Source of the DNA: a virus
IMG/VR virus record: IMGVR_UViG_3300012001_000006
Location: 17,266 to 81,265 of that record
Reading direction: 5' to 3' (one strand)
DNA length: 64,000 nucleotides
Part shown: in pieces, positions 7,181-13,850 of the stretch
Layout: each line of letters opens with the position of its first letter
Numbering within the stretch: the first letter of the stretch is position 1
Position numbers and translations under genes: made by a program
Notes under the pieces: generated by a model
Seen by the model: only the letters and a program-made list of their open reading frames with translations
Database searches by the model: none
Told to the model about the DNA's origin: nothing

Positions 7181-9331
7181 CTACTTCAAGATCAGGGCGC
7201 GAAGTTCCTTCATGACGACGCCAGGCAGGTCTTCCACGTTGTTCAACGTCAAGTGTTTCGGGTAGAAACGCCGCACTTCGTCGGACTGGATGCCGATACC
7301 GATCACGTTGACACCGGCCCTTGTGATGTCCGCGATCGTTTTCTTCAGGTGCGGCGCCAGGGTATGTGTTTCGCCGGCCGCGTGTGGGGCGCCATCCGAC
7401 AGCACCATCATGATCTTGCCTGTCTCGCGACGATTCATCAGGCGGCGGGCCGCAATCTCGACGCACTCGCCATCGACGTTGTTGTGCAAGATGTTCGAGT
7501 TGGGCAGCCAACCGAACCGCGCCTTCACGTCCGTCGTCATGCGCTCGTCGAAACCTTTCAGAATTGGCATATAGAGCGCTTCGACGCGGCTGAATCTGCG
7601 ACCGAGTTTGGCGGTCTCGGCCGACAGCGTGGCGTGATCAGCGCAGCCTTCGCCGGTCGTGAAGCAAATCACTTCGCACTTGATGCCAATCCGCTCCAGT
7701 ACGCTGGCTAACGCGTACGCCGCCTGGGTCGCGGTGTCGATCTTTTGACCATCCATCGAGCCGGACGCATCGACCACTAACTCGACCGCCACGTCCTTGC
7801 TGGTCGCTTCATGCTTGCGGCGAAACACCCGATCGTCACCGACTGCAAGGCGTGACAGGTTTGCAGCATGGATGCGACCGCTGCGATGCCCTGCCGAGTA
7901 CATCGACAGCGAACGGGCCGCGATGGCGCGCTCCAGGTCTTTCTGAAGTGGCGCAACCATGTGATCGACTTTCGACTGCAAGCGCGTCAGCATGGCAGAG
8001 TCGTATTCGCGACCGACCTTCAACGGCTCAACGACATCCTTGTCCTTCGTGTAAATCAGGTAGTCGGATTCTTTCGCCGCATCGCAAGCGGCAGACGAAA
8101 TCAACGTGGACATGGTTTCGTCAAAGTCGCGCTTAGTCTCCTTGTCGATCGCCGACCAGTTGATGCCGGCAGCTTTCGTGATGTCCGTTTCTGACTCGGC
8201 AGGCTTGCTGGCGCCGTCAGACGCTTCAGGCATACCGTCACCTTCTTCATCACCTTCGTCGTCACCGCCACCGCCAGACAGGTCGCCATCTTCTTCGTCA
8301 GGCATTGGTTCGTCGTCGCCTTCTTCACCCTCACCCTCTTCCTCTTCTTCGCCCTCTTCCTCATCGGCTTCAGGGTCAGCTTCGGGGTCAGCTTCATCCT
8401 CTTCAGGGTCGGCCGCTGGATCAGCTTCAGGGTCTTCCTCGTCGGTTGGTGCCGGCGTTGGGTCTGCCTCTGGATCTTCTTCGGGCGGTTCGGTTGCGGC
8501 AGGGTCTTTTTCGCCTGGTGTCGGTTCGCCCTCTTCTTCCTCTTCGTCGTCTTTAGGCTTCGGTTCGGCTTTCGCTTTCTTTGGCTTGGGCGACTTGGCG
8601 GGCTTCTCTTTCGACTTCTCACCCTTGCCACCGCCTTCACCTGCGTCACCCGATGGTGACGGCGGTGTCGGGGCCGGCGGTGCCGGTGGGGCTGGCTTAG
8701 CAGCCTTCAGGCGCTTCGTAACCTCTTCGGCGATCTCAAGGCAGTCACGCGTTGATGTCGCGCCCTCGATGCGATCCGCCAGGTCTTTGATTTGGTCATA
8801 GACTGGCGCGATGATGTGCATCTTGTCCTTCATGTATTCTTTGAACACTTGCTGACCCGCCATTGCGCGAATCAGCGGCACCATCAAGGCGCCGATCACC
8901 GTGTCGGTGTCGCCTTTAGCGACCGCTTCCGCAACGCGTGGCGTGGTGTATTTGTCGAGGAAGAACTTCCCCGTATTGGCAAGGTTCAGACCAGAACCTT
9001 GAAACCGCTGCGCCATGCAACGCTCGATGCGGCTGTCTTCAATCAGGTTGAGCATTTGGCCCGAACCCGATTTGATCGCTGCATCCATCACGTTGAATTC
9101 GGTGAAGAGTATGTGAGCAACTTCGTGATCCAAGAAACCTTGAATGGCGTCGATCAGTTCGTCGGTAGCGTTATCGGGTAGATACGGCAGGTTGACCAAG
9201 AAAGGACGACCAGCGCTGTCAGCTTTCACAAAGGCGCTTACTCCGCGCTGAGTGACTTGGATTCCCTTACCGGCGAGCATCTGCGTCAATTTGACGACTG
9301 ATTCACGCATTACATATACACGTTCGTTCAT
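7181..9331 (-). CDS. CobT-like protein with HEVAH motif and VWA domain
   Basis: A 716-aa partner of the CobS-like ATPase. The N-terminal domain contains LDHEVAHILF (HExxH-type, about residues 68-77), as in CobT. The middle is a long, very acidic Glu/Asp/Pro linker of about 170 residues with tandem EADPEADPEADEEE-type repeats, flanked by Lys-rich blocks. The C-terminal third is a von Willebrand factor A domain with the MIDAS motif DASGSM. A longer frame begins at 9355, but the ATG at 9331 has a GAGGAG site at the right distance and was chosen. Role: probably substrate recognition for the AAA+ motor. The absence of CobN argues against corrin chemistry. Confidence 0.85.
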   Translation of the reverse strand: MNERVYVMRESVVKLTQMLAGKGIQVTQRGVSAFVKADSAGRPFLVNLPYLPDNATDELIDAIQGFLDHEVAHILFTEFNVMDAAIKSGSGQMLNLIEDSRIERCMAQRFQGSGLNLANTGKFFLDKYTTPRVAEAVAKGDTDTVIGALMVPLIRAMAGQQVFKEYMKDKMHIIAPVYDQIKDLADRIEGATSTRDCLEIAEEVTKRLKAAKPAPPAPPAPTPPSPSGDAGEGGGKGEKSKEKPAKSPKPKKAKAEPKPKDDEEEEEGEPTPGEKDPAATEPPEEDPEADPTPAPTDEEDPEADPAADPEEDEADPEADPEADEEEGEEEEEGEGEEGDDEPMPDEEDGDLSGGGGDDEGDEEGDGMPEASDGASKPAESETDITKAAGINWSAIDKETKRDFDETMSTLISSAACDAAKESDYLIYTKDKDVVEPLKVGREYDSAMLTRLQSKVDHMVAPLQKDLERAIAARSLSMYSAGHRSGRIHAANLSRLAVGDDRVFRRKHEATSKDVAVELVVDASGSMDGQKIDTATQAAYALASVLERIGIKCEVICFTTGEGCADHATLSAETAKLGRRFSRVEALYMPILKGFDERMTTDVKARFGWLPNSNILHNNVDGECVEIAARRLMNRRETGKIMMVLSDGAPHAAGETHTLAPHLKKTIADITRAGVNVIGIGIQSDEVRRFYPKHLTLNNVEDLPGVVMKELRALILK

Positions 9332-9353
9332 AGCTTCTATCTCCTCGTTCATC

Positions 9354-9367
9354 ACTCAGCATTGAGT
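9354..9367 (-). promoter_or_regulatory. Degenerate palindrome in the CobT-like leader
   Basis: ACTCAATGCTGAGT (minus strand) is a weaker member of the operator family. It lies just upstream of the ribosome-binding site of the CobT-like gene. I could not define a convincing -35/-10 pair around it. Confidence 0.35.
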
Positions 9368-9433
9368 GAACATTTACAATGATAGAGAAGCTCGTCAGGA
9401 AGCGCAACGACTATCTGAAAGAATCCTGAACGT

Positions 9434-9461
9434 AAAAAAAGCGGACGTTTATGTCCGCTTT
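9434..9461 (-). terminator. Intrinsic terminator after the 61-aa gene
   Basis: The stem AAAGCGGAC/GTCCGCTTT with a 6-nt loop is followed on the minus strand by a run of Ts. It closes transcription of the small gene at 9481-9666 before the CobT-like unit. Confidence 0.85.
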
Positions 9462-9480
9462 GTCGTTGGCGCTGACGCCC

Positions 9481-9666
9481 TCAAAGCCGGAGCAGCCCAT
9501 GTTTCGTTCCGGTCGTATTGACCAGGATGATGTTGCCTAATTTCGGATGATTAGCTCTATATACGAGGGACTCCCCCAAGTCTAACTGATCTTGAACTGT
9601 CGACTCCTCCAACGTGTCGACAAATGATTGCAGGCTAAGAACGGACGTTTTTGCTGAATGTGGCAT
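9481..9666 (-). CDS. Small hypothetical protein (61 aa)
   Basis: A 61-aa product beginning MPHSAKTSVLSLQSFVD, unrecognised. It has its own promoter with a TATAAT -10 box and a variant operator at 9709-9728, a GGAGAG site before the ATG, and its own terminator at 9434-9461. It is therefore a single-gene unit transcribed divergently from the XRE-type regulator. A single gene divergent from a repressor-like gene is a common place for cro-like or anti-repressor functions, but nothing in the sequence proves that here. Confidence 0.65.
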   Translation of the reverse strand: MPHSAKTSVLSLQSFVDTLEESTVQDQLDLGESLVYRANHPKLGNIILVNTTGTKHGLLRL

Positions 9667-9708
9667 TTATTCTCTCCGAGTTGATTACTGTTATGTGCGC
9701 TACACCAC

Positions 9709-9728
9709 ATTATAGCTCACCGCTAACT
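9709..9728 (-). promoter_or_regulatory. -10 box plus variant operator, faces the 61-aa gene
   Basis: Minus strand AGTTA-GCGG-TGAGC followed directly by TATAAT, the same palindrome-to-minus-10 spacing as at other units. The first half-site carries one change from AGTCA. Confidence 0.5.
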
Positions 9729-9828
9729 TACTTTTATTGTGGAAATTGTTAATCTTCGTTTCTTCTTTACTGCATAAATCGGGACTGAATTGGGGCTGCT
9801 TTTTAAATCTTATTAAAACGATAACGGT

Positions 9829-9863
9829 AAGTCACTAAGAAGTAATAGTTTATGAACTATAAT
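9829..9863 (+). promoter_or_regulatory. Promoter region of the XRE-type regulator
   Basis: A TATAAT box lies at 9858-9863, with a degenerate operator-like sequence AAGTCACTAAGAAGT upstream at 9829-9843. No good -35 box is visible, which would fit a promoter needing an activator or a weak autoregulated repressor promoter. Confidence 0.4.
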
Positions 9864-9919
9864 ATAAACGTGAGATGAATCACTTACCTGCCGGTCGTCC
9901 GGCGCTGAATGGAGAAAAC

Positions 9920-10360
9920 ATGACTAAAGAACCCAAAGCCTCAAAGGCGACGAAGAGTCCGACCGTTGCCCAGTATCTTGAAATGCAATTCAATCTCTGC
10001 GGCAAGTCGCAGATAGAGATCGCCACCGAATGCGGCTTTCCAAAGCCAAACATTCTCTCGATGATCAAGCAGGGCAAAACAAAACTACCCATCTCGAAGA
10101 TCGCCGTAATGGCGAAATCGCTCGGTGTTGATCCGCTGCATCTGTTCAAATTATGTATGCAGGAATACGAGCCGGCGAATTGGGAGGCAATCCAAGAAAC
10201 AATCTTGAAGCAGCCCGTCATCACCGCTAACGAGATGGAGATCATTCGGGTGATTCGTAAATCAAACGTGATCAATCCGAAGCTGCGCACGAATGAGGAA
10301 CGCATTCGTTTGCTCGACGTGATTGCGACGTTGAAGCCTGAAAACGCCACCAACGACTGA
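9920..10360 (+). CDS. XRE-type helix-turn-helix regulator, candidate lysogeny repressor
   Basis: A 146-aa protein starting at the ATG at 9920, which has GGAG seven bases upstream; a longer frame from 9875 has no ribosome-binding site. Residues about 25-65 form an XRE/Cro-CI-type helix-turn-helix (KSQIEIATECGFPKPNILSM then IKQGKTKLPISKIAVMAKSL). There is no LexA/S24-type peptidase domain, so RecA-driven self-cleavage as in lambda CI is not expected. It lies divergent to the small gene at 9481-9666 and starts the plus-strand regulatory group. It is the best candidate in this window for the protein that binds the repeated palindromes; this is inference from position and fold. Confidence 0.75.
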   Translation: MTKEPKASKATKSPTVAQYLEMQFNLCGKSQIEIATECGFPKPNILSMIKQGKTKLPISKIAVMAKSLGVDPLHLFKLCMQEYEPANWEAIQETILKQPVITANEMEIIRVIRKSNVINPKLRTNEERIRLLDVIATLKPENATND

Positions 10361-10375
10361 TCCATTCTCACCCTC

Positions 10376-10403
10376 AAAAAAGGCACCTTCGGGTGCCTTT
10401 TTA
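10376..10403 (+). terminator. Intrinsic terminator after the XRE-type gene
   Basis: The stem AGGCACC/GGTGCCT with a TTCG tetraloop is flanked by A and T runs. It separates the repressor candidate from the Arc-type and LuxR-type genes. Confidence 0.9.
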
Positions 10404-10454
10404 TTGTCGTTTTATTGGACGAGAACAACTATGCTCTTGTGTAACATTGTGCGC

Positions 10455-10474
10455 AAGTGTATAAAAATACACTT
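10455..10474 (+). promoter_or_regulatory. Inverted repeat upstream of the Arc-type gene
   Basis: AAGTGTAT-AAAA-ATACACTT is a perfect 8-bp inverted repeat and differs from the phage-wide operator family. A TTGACA overlaps its right arm at 10472-10477. It is probably an operator of the 10569 unit. Confidence 0.45.
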
Positions 10475-10568
10475 GACAGATTAAGTGCGAAGTGATTCGA
10501 CTACCTGTAATATATGACTTCATGCTGTCGCTACATGGTGAAAATGATATTTTGTACACTATGCGGCT

Positions 10569-10817
10569 ATGAAAAGTCCAAAGTCCGTGCGCCGGCAGGT
10601 TACAAATATCATTCCATTTGGCTTGCGTATGCAGCCCGATCTGAGAAAGTTGATTGAAAAGGCGAGTGAGGATACGGGTCGGTCGCTCAATGCGGAAATT
10701 TGCATCCGACTCCACCAAACCTTTATGGCAGACAACAAGGCCGATGAATTGCTGGCGGTGGCAAGGGCAATTCATGCGGATATCCAGACCCTAAAGACCG
10801 TGCGCGCGCCAAAGTAA
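10569..10817 (+). CDS. Arc-type ribbon-helix-helix regulator
   Basis: An 82-aa protein. Residues about 13-50 (IIPFGLRMQPDLRKLIEKAS then EDTGRSLNAEICIRL) match the Arc/MetJ ribbon-helix-helix family: a beta strand, then two helices with the conserved GRSLNAEI turn. Such proteins bind operators as dimers of dimers; in P22, Arc represses the anti-repressor operon. It sits between the XRE-type regulator and the LuxR-type gene, so a role in the lysis-lysogeny decision is likely. The perfect inverted repeat at 10455-10474 is a possible target. Confidence 0.8.
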   Translation: MKSPKSVRRQVTNIIPFGLRMQPDLRKLIEKASEDTGRSLNAEICIRLHQTFMADNKADELLAVARAIHADIQTLKTVRAPK

Positions 10818-10889
10818 TCCGCTGAGCCTGGCGAGACACTCTCAAAACTGCTATTCTCTCGACGACTTCACCATGAAGCTATCGATGGA

Positions 10890-12011
10890 GTGAATCGCAT
10901 CGCGCGCGTCTCAAAAATAGCAGTAAGCAAAGACGGCTATATCCGAATGCGGAAAGCTGCATTCAAGAAGTTGGCATTTCAACAGTTGGTGGCGAATGCT
11001 GATCCGGAATTGCTTAGTGAATTGATCGGTCAGGCGATCCCGTCCCGCATTGCAGGTTTTTGCGAATGGGTGAGCGACACAGCGCCGGTGGTCAGCGTCG
11101 GTTTTGATTGGCACATCAATGACGAACCAAACCGCGTCGCCATCTTGTCTAATGCGCCTCGCACCAATCTGATGATGGTCAACGCGAAGGGCTACGATTA
11201 CGGGCCGCAGCGCACGTCGCGGTTCCTACTAACTTGGATTAATACCTTTCTCCGCCCGCGATTATCGCCTCTCGCGCGGCAAGATATTGTGTCGAACAGT
11301 AGCGGATGGCGCGGCGGCTACCTGTCCATTCTGGACAACTTGACGACAGAAATGGCGCTCTACAAACAGGTTGAGCGGCGGGTGCGCGCGCTTGGCTTTG
11401 ACTACACCGCGTACGGCATTCGGATGGCCTTCCCTATCATCCGGCCAACTGTGTGGACGCACAACAATTACCCCGAAGAGTGGCAGCGGCGTTACGCAGA
11501 AAAGGATTACGTCGATATCGACCCTACCGTTCAGCGCGCGATCGAGTCGCCGCTGCCGATGGTTTGGTCAGACGCATTATTTGAGGATCAGCCAGAATTC
11601 TGGCGTGATGCGCAAAGGCACGGCTTGCGCTTTGGGTGGGCGCAGTCGTCAAGGGATGCCACCGGCTCGGTCGGTCTTCTCAGCGTGGCGCGACGCGATG
11701 GACCGATCACGGACGCCGAACTGCAAGAAAAGCAGCACAAGTTGTCGATGCTCGTCCAAATCACACACGCCGGCATGTCCAGGATTATGGCGCCCGCACT
11801 TGCGCCAGGGCTGCGCGCGACCGTAACCTCTGGAGAGCGCGAGATTTTACGCTGGACGGCCGAGGGGAAAACATCAGCCGAGATTGCGAGCATTTTGGAA
11901 TTACCGGAGCGCACCGTCACGTTTCGACGCACCGCCGTAATTAGAAAGTTAGGCGCCGTGAATATCACCCAAGCGACGGTGATGGCGTTCTCTCTCGGGA
12001 TGATTTGCTAG
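10890..12011 (+). CDS. LuxR-type acyl-homoserine lactone receptor with DUF4902-like N-terminal domain
   Basis: A 373-aa quorum-sensing receptor, longer than the usual 230-260 aa. The autoinducer domain (about 150-295) keeps the six canonical ligand-pocket residues: W198, Y202, D211, P212, W226 and G262. The C-terminal LuxR helix-turn-helix (about 312-370) shows SGEREILRWTAEGKTSAEIA and KLG. Residues about 15-120, with DGYIRM, RIAGFCEWVSD, VSVGFDWH and GYDYG, resemble as I remember it DUF4902, a small protein encoded beside luxI/luxR in Burkholderiales; this would be a fusion. No luxI is present, so it is a solo that could read host signals. The GTG start at 10890 overlaps its own GGAG and is uncertain; an ATG near 10947 is possible. 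Confidence 0.88.
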   Translation: MNRIARVSKIAVSKDGYIRMRKAAFKKLAFQQLVANADPELLSELIGQAIPSRIAGFCEWVSDTAPVVSVGFDWHINDEPNRVAILSNAPRTNLMMVNAKGYDYGPQRTSRFLLTWINTFLRPRLSPLARQDIVSNSSGWRGGYLSILDNLTTEMALYKQVERRVRALGFDYTAYGIRMAFPIIRPTVWTHNNYPEEWQRRYAEKDYVDIDPTVQRAIESPLPMVWSDALFEDQPEFWRDAQRHGLRFGWAQSSRDATGSVGLLSVARRDGPITDAELQEKQHKLSMLVQITHAGMSRIMAPALAPGLRATVTSGEREILRWTAEGKTSAEIASILELPERTVTFRRTAVIRKLGAVNITQATVMAFSLGMIC

Positions 12012-12020
12012 AAAAATAAT

Positions 12021-12036
12021 AAGTCATTGATGACTA
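12021..12036 (+). promoter_or_regulatory. Palindromic operator before the excisionase-like gene
   Basis: AAGTCATTGATGACTA is a near-perfect member of the operator family, in the 84-bp gap between the LuxR-type stop and the excisionase-like start. TATAAG follows at about 12056; the -35 is unclear. Confidence 0.55.
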
Positions 12037-12095
12037 TCATTTGCGCCAATTATTGTATAAGATAATGCCATTACTTACCGAGTGGCGAGATAGCT

Positions 12096-12440
12096 GTGAG
12101 AACCCTAGACATTGATGAATGCGCCGAATTCCTGAAGGTTGATCGCTCGACCGCATTGCGACTGGCCGGCGGTGGCGAGCTACCTGGCGCCAAGATCGGA
12201 CGCGCGTGGGTGTTCCTGCTGGACGACTTGGTGGAGTATCTGCGCACACAGGTGCGCTCTCAGGCGCGGCAGCGTCAAGCGGAAGCCGACACCGATGGCG
12301 CGCTGAACAAGGCGGTCGTCAATAACGCCTCGTTCGTGATGTCACCCATGCGCCGGCGGCCGAAGAATGCGGCCCCCGACCTGTCAGGCTACCCTGACCT
12401 TACCAGAGCTTCCCCGCCAAATTTGAGCCGCGCAGGTTAG
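12096..12440 (+). CDS. Excisionase-like helix-turn-helix protein
   Basis: A 114-aa protein with GTG start. Residues 4-48 match the MerR/excisionase-type winged helix (LDIDECAEFLKVDRSTALRL then GAKIGRAWVFLLDDLVEYL), a fold used by many phage directionality factors to bend att DNA. The C-terminal half is basic and Pro-rich (MRRRPKNAAPDLSGY). It lies just downstream of the LuxR-type gene and ends 41 bp inside the convergent integrase gene, so their 3' ends overlap. Alternatives are a transcription regulator of the same fold. Position favours an Xis role. Confidence 0.75.
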   Translation: MRTLDIDECAEFLKVDRSTALRLAGGGELPGAKIGRAWVFLLDDLVEYLRTQVRSQARQRQAEADTDGALNKAVVNNASFVMSPMRRRPKNAAPDLSGYPDLTRASPPNLSRAG

Positions 12441-13563
12441 CGTAACGCGCCAACATTCTGGTCGAACTGTGGCCGGTGATCTTCATAATCTCTGTGTCCG
12501 ACAATGTGGTGCGTTCGAAGAAGCGGGATGTCGCCTCATGACGCAGATCGTGGAAGGTTAGATCGGGACAGCCCGCCGTCTCGAAGACGCGCGAATACTG
12601 CTGCGACATCGCCGCGCTCAATCGCTCCAACGTCTGCCGCTCCACGCCCCCATCCCACCAAGGGAACAGCCTCTCTTTGTTGAACTTGAAGTCTTCCATG
12701 CCGCGCGTGCCGGCGCCCACATGCTCCAGGTACTCGCGCAGTTTGGCAACCGCGACCGTCGACAACGGCACCTGTCGTTTGCTGCCGTTCTTTGTTTTCT
12801 CCAGGAAGATCGTACACAATTCAAAGTTCAGTTGATCGAGCGTGAGCGTGTACATTTCCCGCATTCTCATCGCCGTCTCCAGCGCCAGGTCAAACAGCAT
12901 CTCGATGGCCGCCTGGTAGCGCATCTCAAGCGCCCTCTGCTTGTCGGCCGACTTCGCGCCCGCCATCACCGCGCGAATCGCCGGCTCTTCCAGCACACCT
13001 ACGCGGCGATCGCGCGACACGTCTTCGCGCCTGGTGTGATGTGGGTTGTTCTTGGCCGCCTCGAACGATTCCTTGTCGGTGTATTGCGCGTAGCGTTTTG
13101 GCAGTTGACGAATTGGATTGAGCGCGAGCGCGACGATGTTTTTATTGGACGCCCAATCGAAGCATCGAGCGAGCGCGCCGACGTGATGTCGAATCGTTGA
13201 TGGCGCGATATTCAACTCGATCTTCATACTGCGAATCCACTTCTCAACCCACACGTAGTTGATCAACTTGATCGGCGTCGCGCCGATTCTGGCATACGCC
13301 ACGTTGAGCAGGTTCACGTCCGATTGCGGTATCGTGTTGTGCGCGAGATAGCCGCGAATCACTTCGGCCAAGATGGTGTAGACGGCGGTTCGGGTGTCCA
13401 GCTCCGGCGGCACGATGCCGTTATCGAGCAGCGCTTCGATCTTCGCGATGTAGGCGTCGCCTTCTTCTTCGTTGTTGGTGTAGTAGCGCCACGGCCGCGG
13501 CAGCAATTTTGCGCGCTTGACGACGTACTCCCACGAGTCGCCTTTCTTCCGTTTCATAGCCAT
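12400..13563 (-). CDS. int: Tyrosine recombinase (phage integrase)
   Basis: A 387-aa site-specific recombinase. All catalytic boxes are visible: Arg in ETAMRMREM, Lys in EKTKNGSKRQVPL, HDLRHEATSRFF (His-x-x-Arg), GHSS and the nucleophile Tyr in MLARYANLR near the C-terminus. The N-terminal region supplies the arm-binding and SAM-like core-binding domains. The ATG at 13563 has an ideal GGGAGG site, so the upstream in-frame ATG at 13587 was not used. The gene sits directly beside an attachment core derived from tRNA-Cys, the usual arrangement for tRNA-targeting integrases. Confidence 0.93.
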   Translation of the reverse strand: MAMKRKKGDSWEYVVKRAKLLPRPWRYYTNNEEEGDAYIAKIEALLDNGIVPPELDTRTAVYTILAEVIRGYLAHNTIPQSDVNLLNVAYARIGATPIKLINYVWVEKWIRSMKIELNIAPSTIRHHVGALARCFDWASNKNIVALALNPIRQLPKRYAQYTDKESFEAAKNNPHHTRREDVSRDRRVGVLEEPAIRAVMAGAKSADKQRALEMRYQAAIEMLFDLALETAMRMREMYTLTLDQLNFELCTIFLEKTKNGSKRQVPLSTVAVAKLREYLEHVGAGTRGMEDFKFNKERLFPWWDGGVERQTLERLSAAMSQQYSRVFETAGCPDLTFHDLRHEATSRFFERTTLSDTEIMKITGHSSTRMLARYANLRGSNLAGKLW

Positions 13564-13679
13564 CTTTTTCCTCCCGTTGACGGCCAACAGGCCGAAGTGC
13601 GGGTGGACTGTCCACCCGCGATGGGTGGAATCATACCCTTTTAGGCACTTTTAGGCGACTCTACGTTGGCGACGGGCAA

Positions 13680-13704
13680 GAAAAAGCCCACTAGGAAGTG
13701 GGCT
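13680..13704 (-). terminator. Intrinsic terminator between attP core and integrase promoter
   Basis: An 8-bp stem AGCCCACT/AGTGGGCT with a 4-nt loop is followed by a T run on the minus strand. It would stop minus-strand transcription coming through the recombinase-like gene and att core before int. Confidence 0.8.
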
Positions 13705-13731
13705 AAGTCTTTGATTCTATTACCTAAAAAC

Positions 13732-13782
13732 TGGAGGCGGGGGTCGGGATCGAACCGGCGTAAACGGCTTTGCAGGCCGCTG
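13732..13782 (-). other. Partial tRNA-Cys (3' half), predicted attachment core
   Basis: Read on the minus strand, this is the anticodon arm to CCA end of a tRNA-Cys: loop CTGCAAA with GCA anticodon on a CGGC/GCCG stem, T-arm loop TTCGATC, acceptor strand CCCCGCC, discriminator T and CCA. A T discriminator is the cysteine identity base. The T stem has one mismatch. The 5' half (D arm and acceptor 5' strand) is absent, so it is not a working tRNA gene. It would restore the host tRNA 3' end on integration. Confidence 0.85.
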
Positions 13783-13850
13783 TCGTTTGTTTAGAATCAA
13801 AGACTTGCGTGAGTCGTCCACCTTATCGTCCACCCGACACTTTTTCAACT

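Larger units (their letters stand above)
13595..13840. other. Candidate attP region with integrase arm-type sites
   Basis: The intergenic region holds the tRNA-like core (13732-13782) flanked by structured DNA. A perfect palindrome GCGGGTGGACTGTCCACCCGC occupies 13599-13619. Two direct CTTTTAGGC repeats occur at 13638-13646 and 13648-13656. Two CGTCCACC copies lie on the other side of the core at 13815-13822 and 13827-13834. A 15-bp inverted repeat (AAGTCTTTGATTCTA) flanks the core at 13705-13719 and 13792-13806. The GTCCACC elements on both sides are good candidates for arm-type integrase sites. Phage genes lie on both sides, so this is an intact attP. Confidence 0.7.

Noticed and set aside
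8101-8801. Long frames on both strands through the acidic CobT linker.
   Set aside because: They are Ser/Arg/Lys-rich shadows of the GAA/GAC-rich linker in the CobT-like gene and have no start signals.
7181-9331. Assigning the CobS/CobT-like genes to cobalamin biosynthesis.
   Set aside because: No CobN or other corrin gene is present, and phage CobS/CobT-like pairs occur without them.
10401-10775. A 124-codon minus-strand frame opposite the Arc-type gene.
   Set aside because: No ribosome-binding site, odd composition, and it crosses a terminator and the promoter region of the Arc-type gene.
13732-13782. A functional tRNA-Cys gene.
   Set aside because: The D arm and 5' acceptor strand are missing; the upstream bases do not pair with the acceptor 3' strand. 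It is better explained as an attachment core.
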